Source: DATBIO01 sp036556965 (GTDB taxonomy: Bacteria; Acidobacteriota; Vicinamibacteria; Fen-336). From it: a stretch of 43,764 nucleotides of DNA. Position 1 is the first letter of the stretch. The number at the start of each line of letters is the position of its first letter. The position numbers and the translations under genes were made by a program. This document shows positions 15,189 through 23,912 of the stretch, in pieces. The notes beneath the pieces were generated by a model. That model was not told where the DNA came from. It did no database searches and worked only from the letters and a program-made list of their open reading frames with translations. The stretch lies in NCBI GenBank assembly GCA_036556965.1, contig DATBIO010000140.1, positions 1-43,764 on the forward strand, given 5' to 3'.

Positions 15189-17483
15189 CTAGCGCAGGCA
15201 CACGGCCCTCACCTGCGGGAAGTCGGTGTGGCCGGCGATCACCTTCTCGATGCCGTCCTGCAGGAGCGTGGTCATGCCGTCCTTGACCGCCCGGTTGCGG
15301 AGGTCCTCCACCGGCGTGCGCTGCTGGATGAGGCGCTTGATCTCGTCGGTGGCCACCAGCAGCTCGTGGATGGCCATGCGGCCCTTGTACCCGCCGTTGC
15401 CGCACTTGGGACATCCCTTGGGCCGGTAGAGCTTGAAGTCGGGCGAGTAGCGCACGCCGAGGCGGTCCCAGTTCTCCAGCCCGTAGCCCTCCATCAGCTC
15501 GGCGAACTCGGCCTGGCTGGGGTTGTAGGCCTCCTTGCACTCCTTGCACAGCGTGCGCACGAGGCGCTGGGCGAGGATGCCCAGGAGCGCGTCCGCGAAG
15601 TTGAAGGGGTCGATGTCCATGTCCAGGAGGCGCACGATGGTCTCGGGGGCGGAGTTGGTGTGGAGGGTGGAGAACACGAGGTGCCCGGTGAGGGAGGCCT
15701 CGATGCCGGTGGAGGCCGTCTCGTTGTCGCGCATCTCGCCCACCATGATCACGTCGGGGTCCGCGCGCAGGAAGGCGCGCATGGCGGCGGCGAAGGTGAA
15801 GTCGATCTTGGGGTGCACCTGGACCTGGCGCAGCCCGGGCTGCGTGATCTCGACGGGGTCTTCCGCCGTCCAGATCTTCATGTCCACGGTGTTGATGTAG
15901 CCCAGCCCGGAGTGCAGGGTGGTGGTCTTGCCCGAGCCGGTGGGACCCACCACCAGGCAGATGCCGTAGGGCTTGTCCAGGATCTTCTTGAACTCCTCGA
16001 GGTTCCGCGCGGAGAAGCCCATGCGCTCCAGGGGCAGGGGCTTGGATGCGGCCAGGAGGCGCATGACCACGTCCTCGTTGCCGCCCGCGGTGGGGATGGT
16101 GGCCACGCGCAGCTCGATGGTGCCCATGGGCCCCCGGAACCGGATCTTCCCGTCCTGGGGCTTGCGCTTCTCCGCGATGTCCAGCTTGGCCATGATCTTC
16201 AGGCGCTGGACCACCGCGTAGCGGTGGGCGGGCGGTATCTCGATGTACTTGGCGCAGTCGCCGTCGATGCGAAGGCGGACCTGGGTGGGCGCGCTCTTGC
16301 CGTAGGGCTCGACGTGGATGTCGGAGGCCCCGCGGTTGAAGGCGTCGATGATGATCTGGTTGCACAGGCGGACGATGCCGCTGTCCGTCTCGTCCACCTC
16401 CGGCGCCTCCGCGGCCGCCTCGTCCTCCTCGTCCGCGTCGCCGCTGCCGAGGGCGGTGATGATCCGCCCCAGGTCGGCCTCCTCCTGGGTGGGGGTGGTG
16501 ATGCCGTAGCTCTGGTTGATGTAGTCGTGGATGTCCGAGCGCAGGCCCACCAGGAAGTCGTGGCGGGGGGCCAGGTTCATGGCCTTGATGGCGTCCAGGC
16601 GCGTGAGGTCGTAGGGGTCCTCCACCGCCACCGTGAGGGTCCCCTCCCTCCTCTCCACGGGCGCGCACACGTTCTTGCGCAGGGCCTCGTGCGTCAGGCG
16701 ATCCTTCAGCTCGTCGGGCATGAGCCGCCCCCCGGGCTCCCAGAACCCGCAGTTGTAGAACTGGGAGAGGGCGCGCCCGATCTCCTCGCGGGGGAGGCGG
16801 TACTCCTCGATGAGGATCACCGCCACGTCCATCTGGTTCACGCGGGCCGAGGAGATGGCCGCCTCCAGGTCCTTCTCCGAGATCAGCCCCTTGTCCACGA
16901 GGAGGCCGTACTTCGAGGGCTTGTTGGTGCGGGCGGCGCGGTGCTGGTTGTAGAAGGCGATGCCGAGGATGGTGGACAGCTCCTCCGCCGCGTCCTCGTC
17001 CTTCTTGCTGAAGGCGCCGCCCCCGCGCTTGTTGATGAGCTGGAGCACGCCCAGCAGGTACTTCTCGAAGAGGATGGGGGTGGCCAGCACCTGCGCGGTG
17101 CGGAAGCCGCTGGACCTGTCCCAGCGCGAGTCGAACTTCAGGTTGGGGTGCAGGCGGCCCAGCTCGGCGGGGTCGTAGGCGTTCTTGATGTTGGCCGTCT
17201 TGCGGCTGAGGGCGGTGAAGCCGGCGATGGAGCCGAAGGTCTTGGGGACGCGGATCTCCTTGACCTCCTGCCCGGCCTTGAAGAGCGAGAAGAGCTCCTG
17301 GTTCTTGGTGTCGAGGGCGAAGATGGTGACGCGCTCGGCCTCCACCAGGTCGAGGATCTTGTCCTTGAGGTCGACCAGGATGTCCTGGATGCTGGGGGCG
17401 GAGTTGATGACGTTGGCGATGTCGATGAGGCGCTTGCGGTAGGACAGCTCCTTCTGCGTCGTGTCCACGGCGCGCGTACTCAT
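15189..17483 (-). CDS. PilB/GspE-type assembly ATPase with N-terminal GAF domain
   Basis: A 764-residue ATPase of the type IV pilus/type II secretion family. Domains in order: a GAF-like sensor (about 15-185), an MshEN/T2SSE N-terminal domain, the GYGLLVDKGLISEKDLEAAI type (about 190-325), an acidic linker (349-367), and the T2SSE ATPase. The ATPase has Walker A GPTGSGKT (513-520), the Asp box, Walker B DVIMVGEMRD (577-586), the HLVFSTLHTN motif and a zinc site CKEC/CPKC (646/649, 691/694). It powers pilin polymerisation or pseudopilus extension. A GAF in front suggests control by a small ligand, and the MshEN half often binds c-di-GMP; both are family-based inference. GGAGGA lies about 8 nt before the ATG. 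Confidence 0.92.
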   Translation of the reverse strand: MSTRAVDTTQKELSYRKRLIDIANVINSAPSIQDILVDLKDKILDLVEAERVTIFALDTKNQELFSLFKAGQEVKEIRVPKTFGSIAGFTALSRKTANIKNAYDPAELGRLHPNLKFDSRWDRSSGFRTAQVLATPILFEKYLLGVLQLINKRGGGAFSKKDEDAAEELSTILGIAFYNQHRAARTNKPSKYGLLVDKGLISEKDLEAAISSARVNQMDVAVILIEEYRLPREEIGRALSQFYNCGFWEPGGRLMPDELKDRLTHEALRKNVCAPVERREGTLTVAVEDPYDLTRLDAIKAMNLAPRHDFLVGLRSDIHDYINQSYGITTPTQEEADLGRIITALGSGDADEEDEAAAEAPEVDETDSGIVRLCNQIIIDAFNRGASDIHVEPYGKSAPTQVRLRIDGDCAKYIEIPPAHRYAVVQRLKIMAKLDIAEKRKPQDGKIRFRGPMGTIELRVATIPTAGGNEDVVMRLLAASKPLPLERMGFSARNLEEFKKILDKPYGICLVVGPTGSGKTTTLHSGLGYINTVDMKIWTAEDPVEITQPGLRQVQVHPKIDFTFAAAMRAFLRADPDVIMVGEMRDNETASTGIEASLTGHLVFSTLHTNSAPETIVRLLDMDIDPFNFADALLGILAQRLVRTLCKECKEAYNPSQAEFAELMEGYGLENWDRLGVRYSPDFKLYRPKGCPKCGNGGYKGRMAIHELLVATDEIKRLIQQRTPVEDLRNRAVKDGMTTLLQDGIEKVIAGHTDFPQVRAVCLR

Positions 17484-17569
17484 CCCCGAGGTCCTCCTGG
17501 CGTCGGCTGGGAGGATAGGGCAAACGAAGCCGGCCGCCAACCGGCGGGCGGGCGGCGGACGGGCGCCGC

Positions 17570-18910
17570 CTACTTCACGCGCACGCCGTTCTTGACCACC
17601 ACGTCCACGCGCGACAGGAGGCCCACGTTGCCCAGGACGTCGCCGCGCACGGCGATCACGTCGGCGTAGCGGCCGGGAGCCAGGGTGCCCAGCTCCTTCT
17701 CCTTCTTCAGGAAGCGGGCGGGCCAGCGGGTGGCGGCGGCGATGGCCTGCATGGGGGCCACGCCCAGGCGCACCCAGGTGTCCAGCTCGCGCCAGGTGGA
17801 GTCCGTGTGGAAGTTGCCGGGGATGCCGCTGTCCGTGCCCACCAGGAGGGTGACCCCGGTCTCCCGCAGCTGGCGGAACTTCCCGGGCAGGGTGGGCAGG
17901 CGCCGGAAGGTGAGGGTGAAGTAGTCGAGCTGCGTGGGGTTGCGCAGGGAGCGCCGGATGTCGGCGGCGAGGTCGGCGGCCATGCCCTCCTTCCAGCGCG
18001 GGTCGTCGAGCCGCTCCGGGAAGGTGCGCGCGGTGTAGTCGGCGAGGAAGAGGCCCTCCACGGTGGGGCACCAGTAGAGGGTGTTGTTGCGCTTGCGCAG
18101 GGAGGCCAGGACGTCCTCCGGATAGCCGGGCGCGGTGGCGAGGCCGGTGTGCTCGAAGCAGTCCACGCCGTGCTTCAGGCCCATGCGGATCTCGTCCTCG
18201 CGGTGGCCGTGCGCCACCACGGGCCGGCCCGCCTCGTGCGCGGCCCCCACCACCGCCGCCACCTCGTCGTCCGTGAGCTGGTCCTGGTCGATGAGCTTGA
18301 TGAAGTCCACCCCGGCGTCCAGGAGGCGCTGGGTCTTCGCGCGCGCGTCCTCCGCCCCGCTCACCCCCCAGCGGAAGCGCGACTCGTAGGCGGCGTAGGG
18401 CGCGCGCTGGATGAAGGGCCCGGAGACGTACAGGCGCGGGCCGGGTATCTCGCCCTTCTCGATGCGGCGCCGGACCTCGAGGATCTCCTCCAGGGGAGCG
18501 CCCAGGTCGCGCACCGTGGTGACCCCGCTCATGAGCAGCTGCCGCGCGGCGAGGGGCATGATCTCGTCGCGGAAGCGCGGCATGTAGGTGGTGTCCCAGT
18601 GCTCGTAGTCGGAGTGGCCCAGGATCATGAGGTGGACGTGCATGTCCATGAGCCCGGGGAGCACGCTCATGCCCTCGGTGTCGATGACCGGCGTGCCCGC
18701 GGGCACCGCCACCTCGTCGCGCGGCCCCACGGCCACGATGCGCTCGCCCGCGATGAGGACCACGCCGTCGCGGATGGGCTCCCCCTCGTAGCCGTCGATG
18801 ACCTGGCCCCCGACCAGGGCCAGCGTGGGCCGGGCGGGAGGCGGGGGCGCGGCGGGGGAGAGGGGCACGGCGGCCAGCAGGGAGGCGGCGGCCGGGAGGA
18901 GATGGCGCAT
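17570..18910 (-). CDS. Exported metal-dependent amidohydrolase (imidazolonepropionase/prolidase-like)
   Basis: A 446-residue amidohydrolase-superfamily enzyme with a signal peptide (1-21). Metal-site motifs visible: MDMHVHL (His91, His93), a candidate carbamylated Lys in DFIKLIDQDQ, His in VVAHGHRED and FEHTG, and Asp in LLVGTDSG. The C-terminal APGRYADVIAV segment returns to the small beta domain. Relatives hydrolyse dipeptides (Xaa-Pro, Xaa-Arg/Lys carboxypeptidases) or cyclic amides; the substrate is not predictable. No Shine-Dalgarno is seen; TAGGCT ends 7 nt before the ATG. Confidence 0.85.
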   Translation of the reverse strand: MRHLLPAAASLLAAVPLSPAAPPPPARPTLALVGGQVIDGYEGEPIRDGVVLIAGERIVAVGPRDEVAVPAGTPVIDTEGMSVLPGLMDMHVHLMILGHSDYEHWDTTYMPRFRDEIMPLAARQLLMSGVTTVRDLGAPLEEILEVRRRIEKGEIPGPRLYVSGPFIQRAPYAAYESRFRWGVSGAEDARAKTQRLLDAGVDFIKLIDQDQLTDDEVAAVVGAAHEAGRPVVAHGHREDEIRMGLKHGVDCFEHTGLATAPGYPEDVLASLRKRNNTLYWCPTVEGLFLADYTARTFPERLDDPRWKEGMAADLAADIRRSLRNPTQLDYFTLTFRRLPTLPGKFRQLRETGVTLLVGTDSGIPGNFHTDSTWRELDTWVRLGVAPMQAIAAATRWPARFLKKEKELGTLAPGRYADVIAVRGDVLGNVGLLSRVDVVVKNGVRVK

Positions 18911-18928
18911 GGGGCGGAGCCTAGCACC

Positions 18929-18958
18929 TTGCCCGCGCCCGCGGCCCGGGCCTAGAAT
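18929..18958 (+). promoter_or_regulatory. Promoter TTGCCC-18-TAGAAT for the DUF1579 gene
   Basis: TTGCCC, an 18-nt spacer, then TAGAAT (5/6 match to TATAAT), 44 nt before the ATG of the DUF1579 gene. The leader carries a clear GGAGG ribosome binding site, unlike the leaderless-looking genes nearby. Confidence 0.45.
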
Positions 18959-19002
18959 CGAGGCTTCATCCACCAAAGCAACCGTAACGGAGGTTCGATC
19001 CA

Positions 19003-19587
19003 ATGAAGAAGACACTCGCGTCTGCCGCCGCCCTCTGCCTGCTGGCTCTTCCCGTGTTCGCCCAGCAGCCGGACAAGCCCGCGGCCGCCCCCGCGGCCCC
19101 CGCGGGAGGCCCGCCCATGCCCCAGCCCGGTCCCGAGCACGCGCTCCTCCAGGGCGACGTCGGCACCTGGGACGCCACCGTGGAGTCGTTCATGGCCCCC
19201 GGCGCGCCGCCCATGGTCTCCAAGGGCACGGAGACCAACAGCCTCATGGCGGGTCTCTGGCTCGTCACCGACTTCAAGAGCGAGATGATGGGCACGGCCT
19301 TCCAGGGCCACGGCGTGTCCGGCTGGGACCCCGCCAAGAAGAAGTACGTCGGCACCTGGGCCGACAACATGTCCACCTCCATCGGCGTCATCGAGAGCAG
19401 CTACGACGCCGCCGCCAAGACCATGACCGGCTACATGGACGCGCCGGACATGACGGGCAAGATGACGAAGCACAAGATGGTGACGGAGTGGAAGGACGCC
19501 GACACGCGCGTCTTCACCATCAGCATGCCCGGTCCCGACGGCAAGGACGTCACCGGGCTGCGCATCACCTACAAGCGGCGCAAGTAG
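19003..19587 (+). CDS. Exported DUF1579 protein
   Basis: A 194-residue secreted protein: classic signal peptide MKKTLASAAALCLLALPVFA with cleavage before QQ, a Pro/Ala linker, then a DUF1579 lipocalin-like barrel (GDVGTWDATVESFM, GLWLVTDFKSEMMG, FQGHGVSGWDPAKKKYVGTW, then MTKHKMVTEWKD). The function of DUF1579 is unknown. Codon choice is strongly biased (AAG, ATG, GCC), with a strong promoter and GGAGG about 9 nt before the start, so it may be highly expressed. It stands alone and ends at a strong hairpin. Confidence 0.9.
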   Translation: MKKTLASAAALCLLALPVFAQQPDKPAAAPAAPAGGPPMPQPGPEHALLQGDVGTWDATVESFMAPGAPPMVSKGTETNSLMAGLWLVTDFKSEMMGTAFQGHGVSGWDPAKKKYVGTWADNMSTSIGVIESSYDAAAKTMTGYMDAPDMTGKMTKHKMVTEWKDADTRVFTISMPGPDGKDVTGLRITYKRRK

Positions 19588-19599
19588 CCCCCGTCCGGC

Positions 19600-19626
19600 G
19601 GCGGGGGCCGTGGGACGGCCCCCGCC
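19600..19626. terminator. Perfect 12-bp GC-rich hairpin, bidirectional terminator candidate
   Basis: GGCGGGGGCCGT, loop GGG, ACGGCCCCCGCC: a perfect 12-bp stem in the 45-nt gap between the convergent DUF1579 and MocR genes. No U-tract on either strand, so it would be an I-shaped (tail-less) terminator or an mRNA-stabilising structure. Confidence 0.6.
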
Positions 19627-19632
19627 CTCCGG

Positions 19633-21096
19633 TCACGGACGCGACCGCGCCAGGCGCCGCACCGCCTCCTCGATCTCCGCCTCGTCGAGGCAGGCGTAGC
19701 CCAGGCGCAGGAAGGGACGCGGCCGCCCGTCGAGGGCGAACCGGCGGCCGGGCTGGAAGGACACGCCTTCCGCCAGCGCGCGCCGCGCCCAGGCCTCCAC
19801 GTCCACCGGGGGCACGGCCTCCGCCCAGACGGCCACCCCTCCCGCGGGCGGGCGCACGCGCAGGCGCGGGCCGAACCGGCGGTCGAGGGCGGCGAGGAGG
19901 GCGTGGCGCCGCTGGTCGTAGATCCGGCGCGCGCGCCGGACGTGGCGCTGCAGCTCGCCGTCCTCGATCAGCTCCGCCACCGCGCTCTCCAGGGGCAGGT
20001 CGCCCTGGGAGTCCGTCAGCCCGCGCAGCGCGGTCATGCGCGCCAGCACCGGCTCCGGCGCCACGACGTAGCCCAGGCGCAGGCCGGGGGCGAGGACCTT
20101 GGACAGGGTGCCGACGTAGATGACGGCGCCGCTGCGGTCGACGCTGGCCAGGGGCAGCACGGGCCGCCCCTCGTAGTGGAACTCGTGGTCGTAGTCGTCC
20201 TCCACCACCGCGAAGCGCCGCGCCCGCGCCAGCTCCAGCAGCCGCATGCGGCGGCCGGGGGCCAGCGTGACCATGGTGGGGTACTGGTGGTGGGGCGTGA
20301 GGTAGACCGCGCGCAGACGGTGACGCCGGCTGATCTCCAGCAGGGCCTCCACCTGTGCTCCCTCCGCGTCCAGGGCCAGGGGGACGATCTCCGCGCCGGC
20401 CACGCGGAAGGCGTCCCACGCCGGACGATAGCCGAGGGTCTCCACGGCCACGGCGTCCCCGGGCTGGACGAGGGCCCGCGCGGCCAGGGACAGGGCCATC
20501 TGGCTGCCACGCGTGACCAGCACGTCGTCGGCGGAGGCGGCCAGGCCCCGCGTGGCCGCGAGCATGGAGGCGATGGCGGCGCGCAGCCGCGGCAGGCCCT
20601 GGGCATCGCTGTAGTCCAGCAGCGCGCGCGTCCGGCGCACCAGGCCCCGGCGGTAGGCGCGCGCCAGCGCCGCCACCGGCACCAGCCGCAGGTCCGGCAC
20701 GCCGCTGCCGAAGACCAGCACGCCCGGCGGCGGCCGCGGGTCGGCCTGGAGGGGCGGCAGGGGCGGCAGGTCGTAGGCCGTGTGCGTGGGCACCCGCCCC
20801 CTCCGCCCGACCGCGGCCGAGCGCTTCGGTCCCGCCTCGGGCAGGGAGGGCGAGACGAAGGTGCCGCGCGCGGGATCGCCCAGGGTCCAGCCCTGTGCCT
20901 GCAGCTCGGCGTAGGCGGCGAGCACGGTGTTGCGGTTGAGGCCCAGCGTGGCGGCCAGCCTTCGCGTACCCGGCAGGCGCTCGCCCGGCTTCAGGCGCCC
21001 GCGGCGCACGTCCTCGGCCAGGGCCTGGGCCAGCTGGAGGAAGAGCGGGGTGGCGCGGCCGCGGTCGAGGGCCAGAGCGTAGTCCCAGCCGGGCAC
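19633..21096 (-). CDS. MocR/PdxR-type GntR-aminotransferase transcription regulator
   Basis: A 487-residue regulator. An N-terminal GntR winged helix (about 12-82: LFLQLAQALAEDVRRGRLKP, RLAATLGLNRNTVLAAY) is fused to a class-I aminotransferase-like PLP domain (about 125-480) with Asp301 in EDDYDHEF and the PLP-binding Lys333 in GTLSKVLAPG. MocR proteins usually act as PLP-responsive regulators of neighbouring genes. The divergent neighbour is a pyridoxamine-phosphate-oxidase-fold flavoprotein, a common pairing. The GTG is chosen because family proteins begin just before the HTH; CATACT ends 6 nt upstream and there is no Shine-Dalgarno. Confidence 0.88.
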   Translation of the reverse strand: MPGWDYALALDRGRATPLFLQLAQALAEDVRRGRLKPGERLPGTRRLAATLGLNRNTVLAAYAELQAQGWTLGDPARGTFVSPSLPEAGPKRSAAVGRRGRVPTHTAYDLPPLPPLQADPRPPPGVLVFGSGVPDLRLVPVAALARAYRRGLVRRTRALLDYSDAQGLPRLRAAIASMLAATRGLAASADDVLVTRGSQMALSLAARALVQPGDAVAVETLGYRPAWDAFRVAGAEIVPLALDAEGAQVEALLEISRRHRLRAVYLTPHHQYPTMVTLAPGRRMRLLELARARRFAVVEDDYDHEFHYEGRPVLPLASVDRSGAVIYVGTLSKVLAPGLRLGYVVAPEPVLARMTALRGLTDSQGDLPLESAVAELIEDGELQRHVRRARRIYDQRRHALLAALDRRFGPRLRVRPPAGGVAVWAEAVPPVDVEAWARRALAEGVSFQPGRRFALDGRPRPFLRLGYACLDEAEIEEAVRRLARSRP

Positions 21097-21102
21097 GCCG
21101 CG

Positions 21103-21108
21103 AGTATG
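21103..21108 (-). promoter_or_regulatory. -10-like CATACT for leaderless MocR start
   Basis: CATACT (4/6) on the minus strand, 6 nt before the GTG of the MocR gene; no Shine-Dalgarno. The intergenic region is short, so MocR probably represses itself and the divergent gene from here. Confidence 0.3.
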
Positions 21109-21191
21109 CGCCCGAACTGGCCTGCCTGAAATGGAGGATCCGGCCCAGGCGCATGGTCCAGTCGATGAGACCATCCCGGGCGGAGGTTGCC

Positions 21192-21929
21192 ATGGCGGAG
21201 ACGAGGGCGGTCGCGGACAGGGCCCCGGCCAGCGCGCGCACCACGGTGCGCCGCCTGCCCGCGCGCGGGGTCTACGGGCGGGCGGAGATCGACGCCATCC
21301 TCGACGAGGCGCTGGTGTGCCACGTCGGCTTCGTGGTGGACGGCCAGCCCTTCGTCATCCCCACCCTGCACGCGCGGGTCGGGGACGCCCTCTACCTCCA
21401 CGGCTCGGCGGCCAGCCGGATGCTGCGGGCCCTGGCCGAGGGCGTGCCCGTGTGCGTCACCGTCAGCCTCATCGACGGCCTGGTGCTGGCCCGTTCGGCC
21501 TTCCACCACTCCGTCAACTACCGCTCCGTGGTCGTGCTCGGCCGCGCCACCCTGGTCACGGACGCCGGAGAGAAGGGCCGCGCCCTCGAGGCCCTCGTCG
21601 AGCACGTGATGGTCGGCCGCTGGGAGGAGGTCCGCTGGCCGAACGAGGCGGAGCTCAGGGCCACCTCCGTCCTGCGCGTTCCCCTCGACGAGGCGTCGGC
21701 CAAGGTGCGGGTGGGCCCCCCCGTCGACGACGAGGAGGACTACGCGCTGCCCGTGTGGGCGGGGGTGGTGCCCCTGCGCCTCGTGGCGGGCCCTCCCGTG
21801 CCCGACCCGCGCCTGGGGGAGGGCGTCACCGTCCCCGCCCGCGTGGGCGCGTACGCGCGCGGGGTAGACTCGGAGCCGTGCACGACATCCTCTTCACCGG
21901 CTTCCCGGGGTTCATCGGCGCCCGCCTGA
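21192..21929 (+). CDS. Pyridoxamine 5'-phosphate oxidase-fold flavoprotein (NimA-like)
   Basis: A 245-residue protein of the PNPOx-like/FMN-binding split-barrel family: ARGVYGRAEIDAILDEALVC, HVGFVVDGQPFVIPTLHARV, then LYLHGSAASRMLRAL, CVTVSLIDGLVLARSAFHHS and NYRSVVVLG. Relatives bind FMN, F420 or heme and include nitroimidazole reductases. Divergent from the MocR regulator, which probably controls it. GGAGG lies 5 nt before the ATG. The last 17 codons overlap the next gene in another frame, and that gene's putative -10 lies inside this coding sequence. Confidence 0.85.
   Translation: MAETRAVADRAPASARTTVRRLPARGVYGRAEIDAILDEALVCHVGFVVDGQPFVIPTLHARVGDALYLHGSAASRMLRALAEGVPVCVTVSLIDGLVLARSAFHHSVNYRSVVVLGRATLVTDAGEKGRALEALVEHVMVGRWEEVRWPNEAELRATSVLRVPLDEASAKVRVGPPVDDEEDYALPVWAGVVPLRLVAGPPVPDPRLGEGVTVPARVGAYARGVDSEPCTTSSSPASRGSSAPA
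21865..21870 (+). promoter_or_regulatory. -10-like TAGACT for leaderless start of the SDR gene
   Basis: TAGACT (4/6) ends 7 nt before the GTG at 21878, inside the end of the upstream flavoprotein gene. The only purine run (CGGAG) is 2 nt from the start, too close for a normal ribosome binding site. Confidence 0.3.
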
Positions 21930-22969
21930 TCCCGCGCCTCCTCGCCCTCCACGAGGACGCCCGCTTCACCTGCCTCGTCCAGGAGCGCTTCCTCGGCGCC
22001 GCGCGCGAGGGGATCGCGCAGATCGAGCAGGCCGTGCCCGAGGCGCGCGGCCGCCTGTCCCTCGTGCAGGGCGACATCACCCAGCCGGGGCTGGGCATCG
22101 CGCCCGAGGAGAGCAAGAGGCTGCGCGCCCGCCTGGCGGGGGCCTGGCACCTGGCGGCGGTGTACGACCTGGCGGTGGCGCGCGACGTCGGCCAGCGCAT
22201 CAACGTGGAGGGCACGCGCAACGTCCTGGAGTTCGTGCGCGGAGCCCCGGGCTTCAAGCGGCTCGACTACGTCTCCACCGCCTATGTGGCCGGCGACGCC
22301 ACCGGCGTCTTCCGCGAGGTGGACCTCGACCTGGGGCAGGGGTTCAAGAACCACTACGAGGAGACCAAGTACCTGGCCGAGGTGGAGGTCGTGCGGAGCG
22401 GGGTTCCCGCCACCGTCTACCGGCCGGGCATCGTGGTGGGGGACTCGCGCACGGGGGAGACGGCGAAGTTCGACGGTCCCTACTTCATCCTCGCCGCCAT
22501 GGAGCGCATCCCCTCTCCGGGCGTGTTCCCGCGCGTGGGCTCCGGTCACAACACGGTCAACCTCGTGCCCGTGGACTACGTCATCGAGGGCATGGCGCGC
22601 CTGTCCGTCGCGGCGGCGGCGGCCGCCGCCCCCCTGGCCACCTACCACCTCACCGACCCCGCGCCGCTCACCGCGCTCCAGATCGCCAAGGCCCTGGCCG
22701 GCGCCCTGGGCAAGTCGTTCACCTACCTCCCGCTGCCCGCCCTCCTGGTGAAGGCCGCCTTCATGCCCGCGCCCGTCCAGGACTTCTTCGGCATGCCCGT
22801 CCAGGCGCTGGACTACTTCGACCACGCCTGCCACTTCGACTCCACGCAGGCGCGGCGGATCCTGGAGCCGCTGGGGGTCGTCTGTCCCCGCCTCGACACC
22901 TACACCGAGCGGCTGGTGCGCTTCTACCTGGAGAAGAAGGGCCGCGTGCGCCGCACGGCCATGATCTAG
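21878..22969 (+). CDS. NAD(P)-dependent SDR, extended type (acyl-CoA/fatty-acyl reductase-like)
   Basis: A 363-residue enzyme with an N-terminal Rossmann motif TGFPGFIG (residues 7-14), the LAAVYDL segment, a catalytic-type STAYVAG and YEETK (Tyr-x3-Lys), and the substrate-side motif TVYRPGIVVGDSRTGET. The layout resembles the NAD_binding_4 (male-sterility/fatty acyl reductase) branch and 3-beta-hydroxysteroid dehydrogenases. It overlaps the flavoprotein gene by 52 nt, so it may share MocR control, although its own leaderless promoter is possible. Substrate unknown. Confidence 0.85.
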   Translation: MHDILFTGFPGFIGARLIPRLLALHEDARFTCLVQERFLGAAREGIAQIEQAVPEARGRLSLVQGDITQPGLGIAPEESKRLRARLAGAWHLAAVYDLAVARDVGQRINVEGTRNVLEFVRGAPGFKRLDYVSTAYVAGDATGVFREVDLDLGQGFKNHYEETKYLAEVEVVRSGVPATVYRPGIVVGDSRTGETAKFDGPYFILAAMERIPSPGVFPRVGSGHNTVNLVPVDYVIEGMARLSVAAAAAAAPLATYHLTDPAPLTALQIAKALAGALGKSFTYLPLPALLVKAAFMPAPVQDFFGMPVQALDYFDHACHFDSTQARRILEPLGVVCPRLDTYTERLVRFYLEKKGRVRRTAMI

Positions 22970-22982
22970 CCGCGGCCGCCGC

Positions 22983-23444
22983 TCAGTAGTCGCGCGGCGG
23001 CCGGTCGCCCTGCCGCCACACGTCCCAGCCGCGGCGGACCCCCCGCCAGAACGCGCGCGTGCGGCGCGTCGGCTCCTCCGCGGCGCGGGCGCCGGCGTCG
23101 AGGGCCTGCTCGATGCGGTGGGCGGTGGCCTCGGCCGCCCCCCCCACGCGGTCCGCCACGTCGCCCAGAGCGGTGCTGATGCGGGTGGCGCTCTCCGCCA
23201 CCACCTCCGCGATGCGCGTGGCCTCGTCGAGGGCCGCCTCCGAGGCGTCGGCCACCTGCGCCGCCACGCCCGCGGCCTCGTGCAGGCGGGTCATGACCTC
23301 GCGCTCCACCAGGTCCTCGAGGTCGCCCAGGCGGCCGCGCAGCGCGCGGGCCCCGAAGGCGAGCCCGGCCACGAGGACGGCCTGGAGAAGCGCGCCCAAC
23401 GCGATCACGGCGAGGAAGATCTTGACCAGCGCCTCGTTGTCCAT
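22983..23444 (-). CDS. Membrane-anchored coiled-coil protein (DUF948-like)
   Basis: A 153-residue protein: one N-terminal transmembrane segment (about 9-33, FLAVIALGALLQAVLVAGLA), then a long amphipathic helix rich in Ala, Glu and Asp (LGDLEDLVEREVMTRLHEAA, VADASEAALDEATRIAEVVA) typical of DUF948/methyl-accepting-like coiled coils, and a basic Trp-rich tail. Function unknown. TATCAT lies 12 nt upstream of the ATG. Confidence 0.75.
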   Translation of the reverse strand: MDNEALVKIFLAVIALGALLQAVLVAGLAFGARALRGRLGDLEDLVEREVMTRLHEAAGVAAQVADASEAALDEATRIAEVVAESATRISTALGDVADRVGGAAEATAHRIEQALDAGARAAEEPTRRTRAFWRGVRRGWDVWRQGDRPPRDY

Positions 23445-23504
23445 CGCGTCAGACCGATGATAACAAGGCGCCGCGCCGCTGGCGCGGGACGGCGCGGAGA
23501 GTCG

Positions 23505-23780
23505 CTACTCCAGCGAGCGGAAGTAGTGGAACAGCCAGTTCAGCGACGAGAAGACGATGGCCCAGGCGCTGAGGACGGCGACGGGCCGCCCCCCGCCGCC
23601 CAGCGTGAGCACGAAGACGGCGAGGACGGACGAGAACAGCATCAGCCGGCTGACGGAGGGGGAGCGCAGCACGGTCAGCCAGGGCCAGGGCGAGATCTCC
23701 GCCGCGTAGCCCACGGCGAGCACGGCCGTCCAGGCCACCGTCCAGCAGTCCACGAACGTCGTCACGGCTTCAGGCGCCAT
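23505..23780 (-). CDS. Small integral membrane protein (91 aa), unknown
   Basis: Three probable transmembrane segments: FVDCWTVAWTAVLAVGYA, LMLFSSVLAVFVLTLG and VLSAWAIVFSSLNWLFHYF. I do not recognise the family. The ATG four codons inside the longer frame is chosen because GGAGGA lies 4 nt before it. Separate from the coiled-coil gene by about 60 nt on the same strand. Confidence 0.65.
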   Translation of the reverse strand: MAPEAVTTFVDCWTVAWTAVLAVGYAAEISPWPWLTVLRSPSVSRLMLFSSVLAVFVLTLGGGGRPVAVLSAWAIVFSSLNWLFHYFRSLE

Positions 23781-23912
23781 CCCGTCCTCCACACCGGCCC
23801 CGGGGAGCCGTGCGAAGCGCAGACCCTAGCCCCTCACGGCCGGGCGGGCAACCGGGGGCCGGTTTCTGTCAGGGCCCGGGCCGGCACGCCGATTGCTTGC
23901 TCCGTCTCCACC

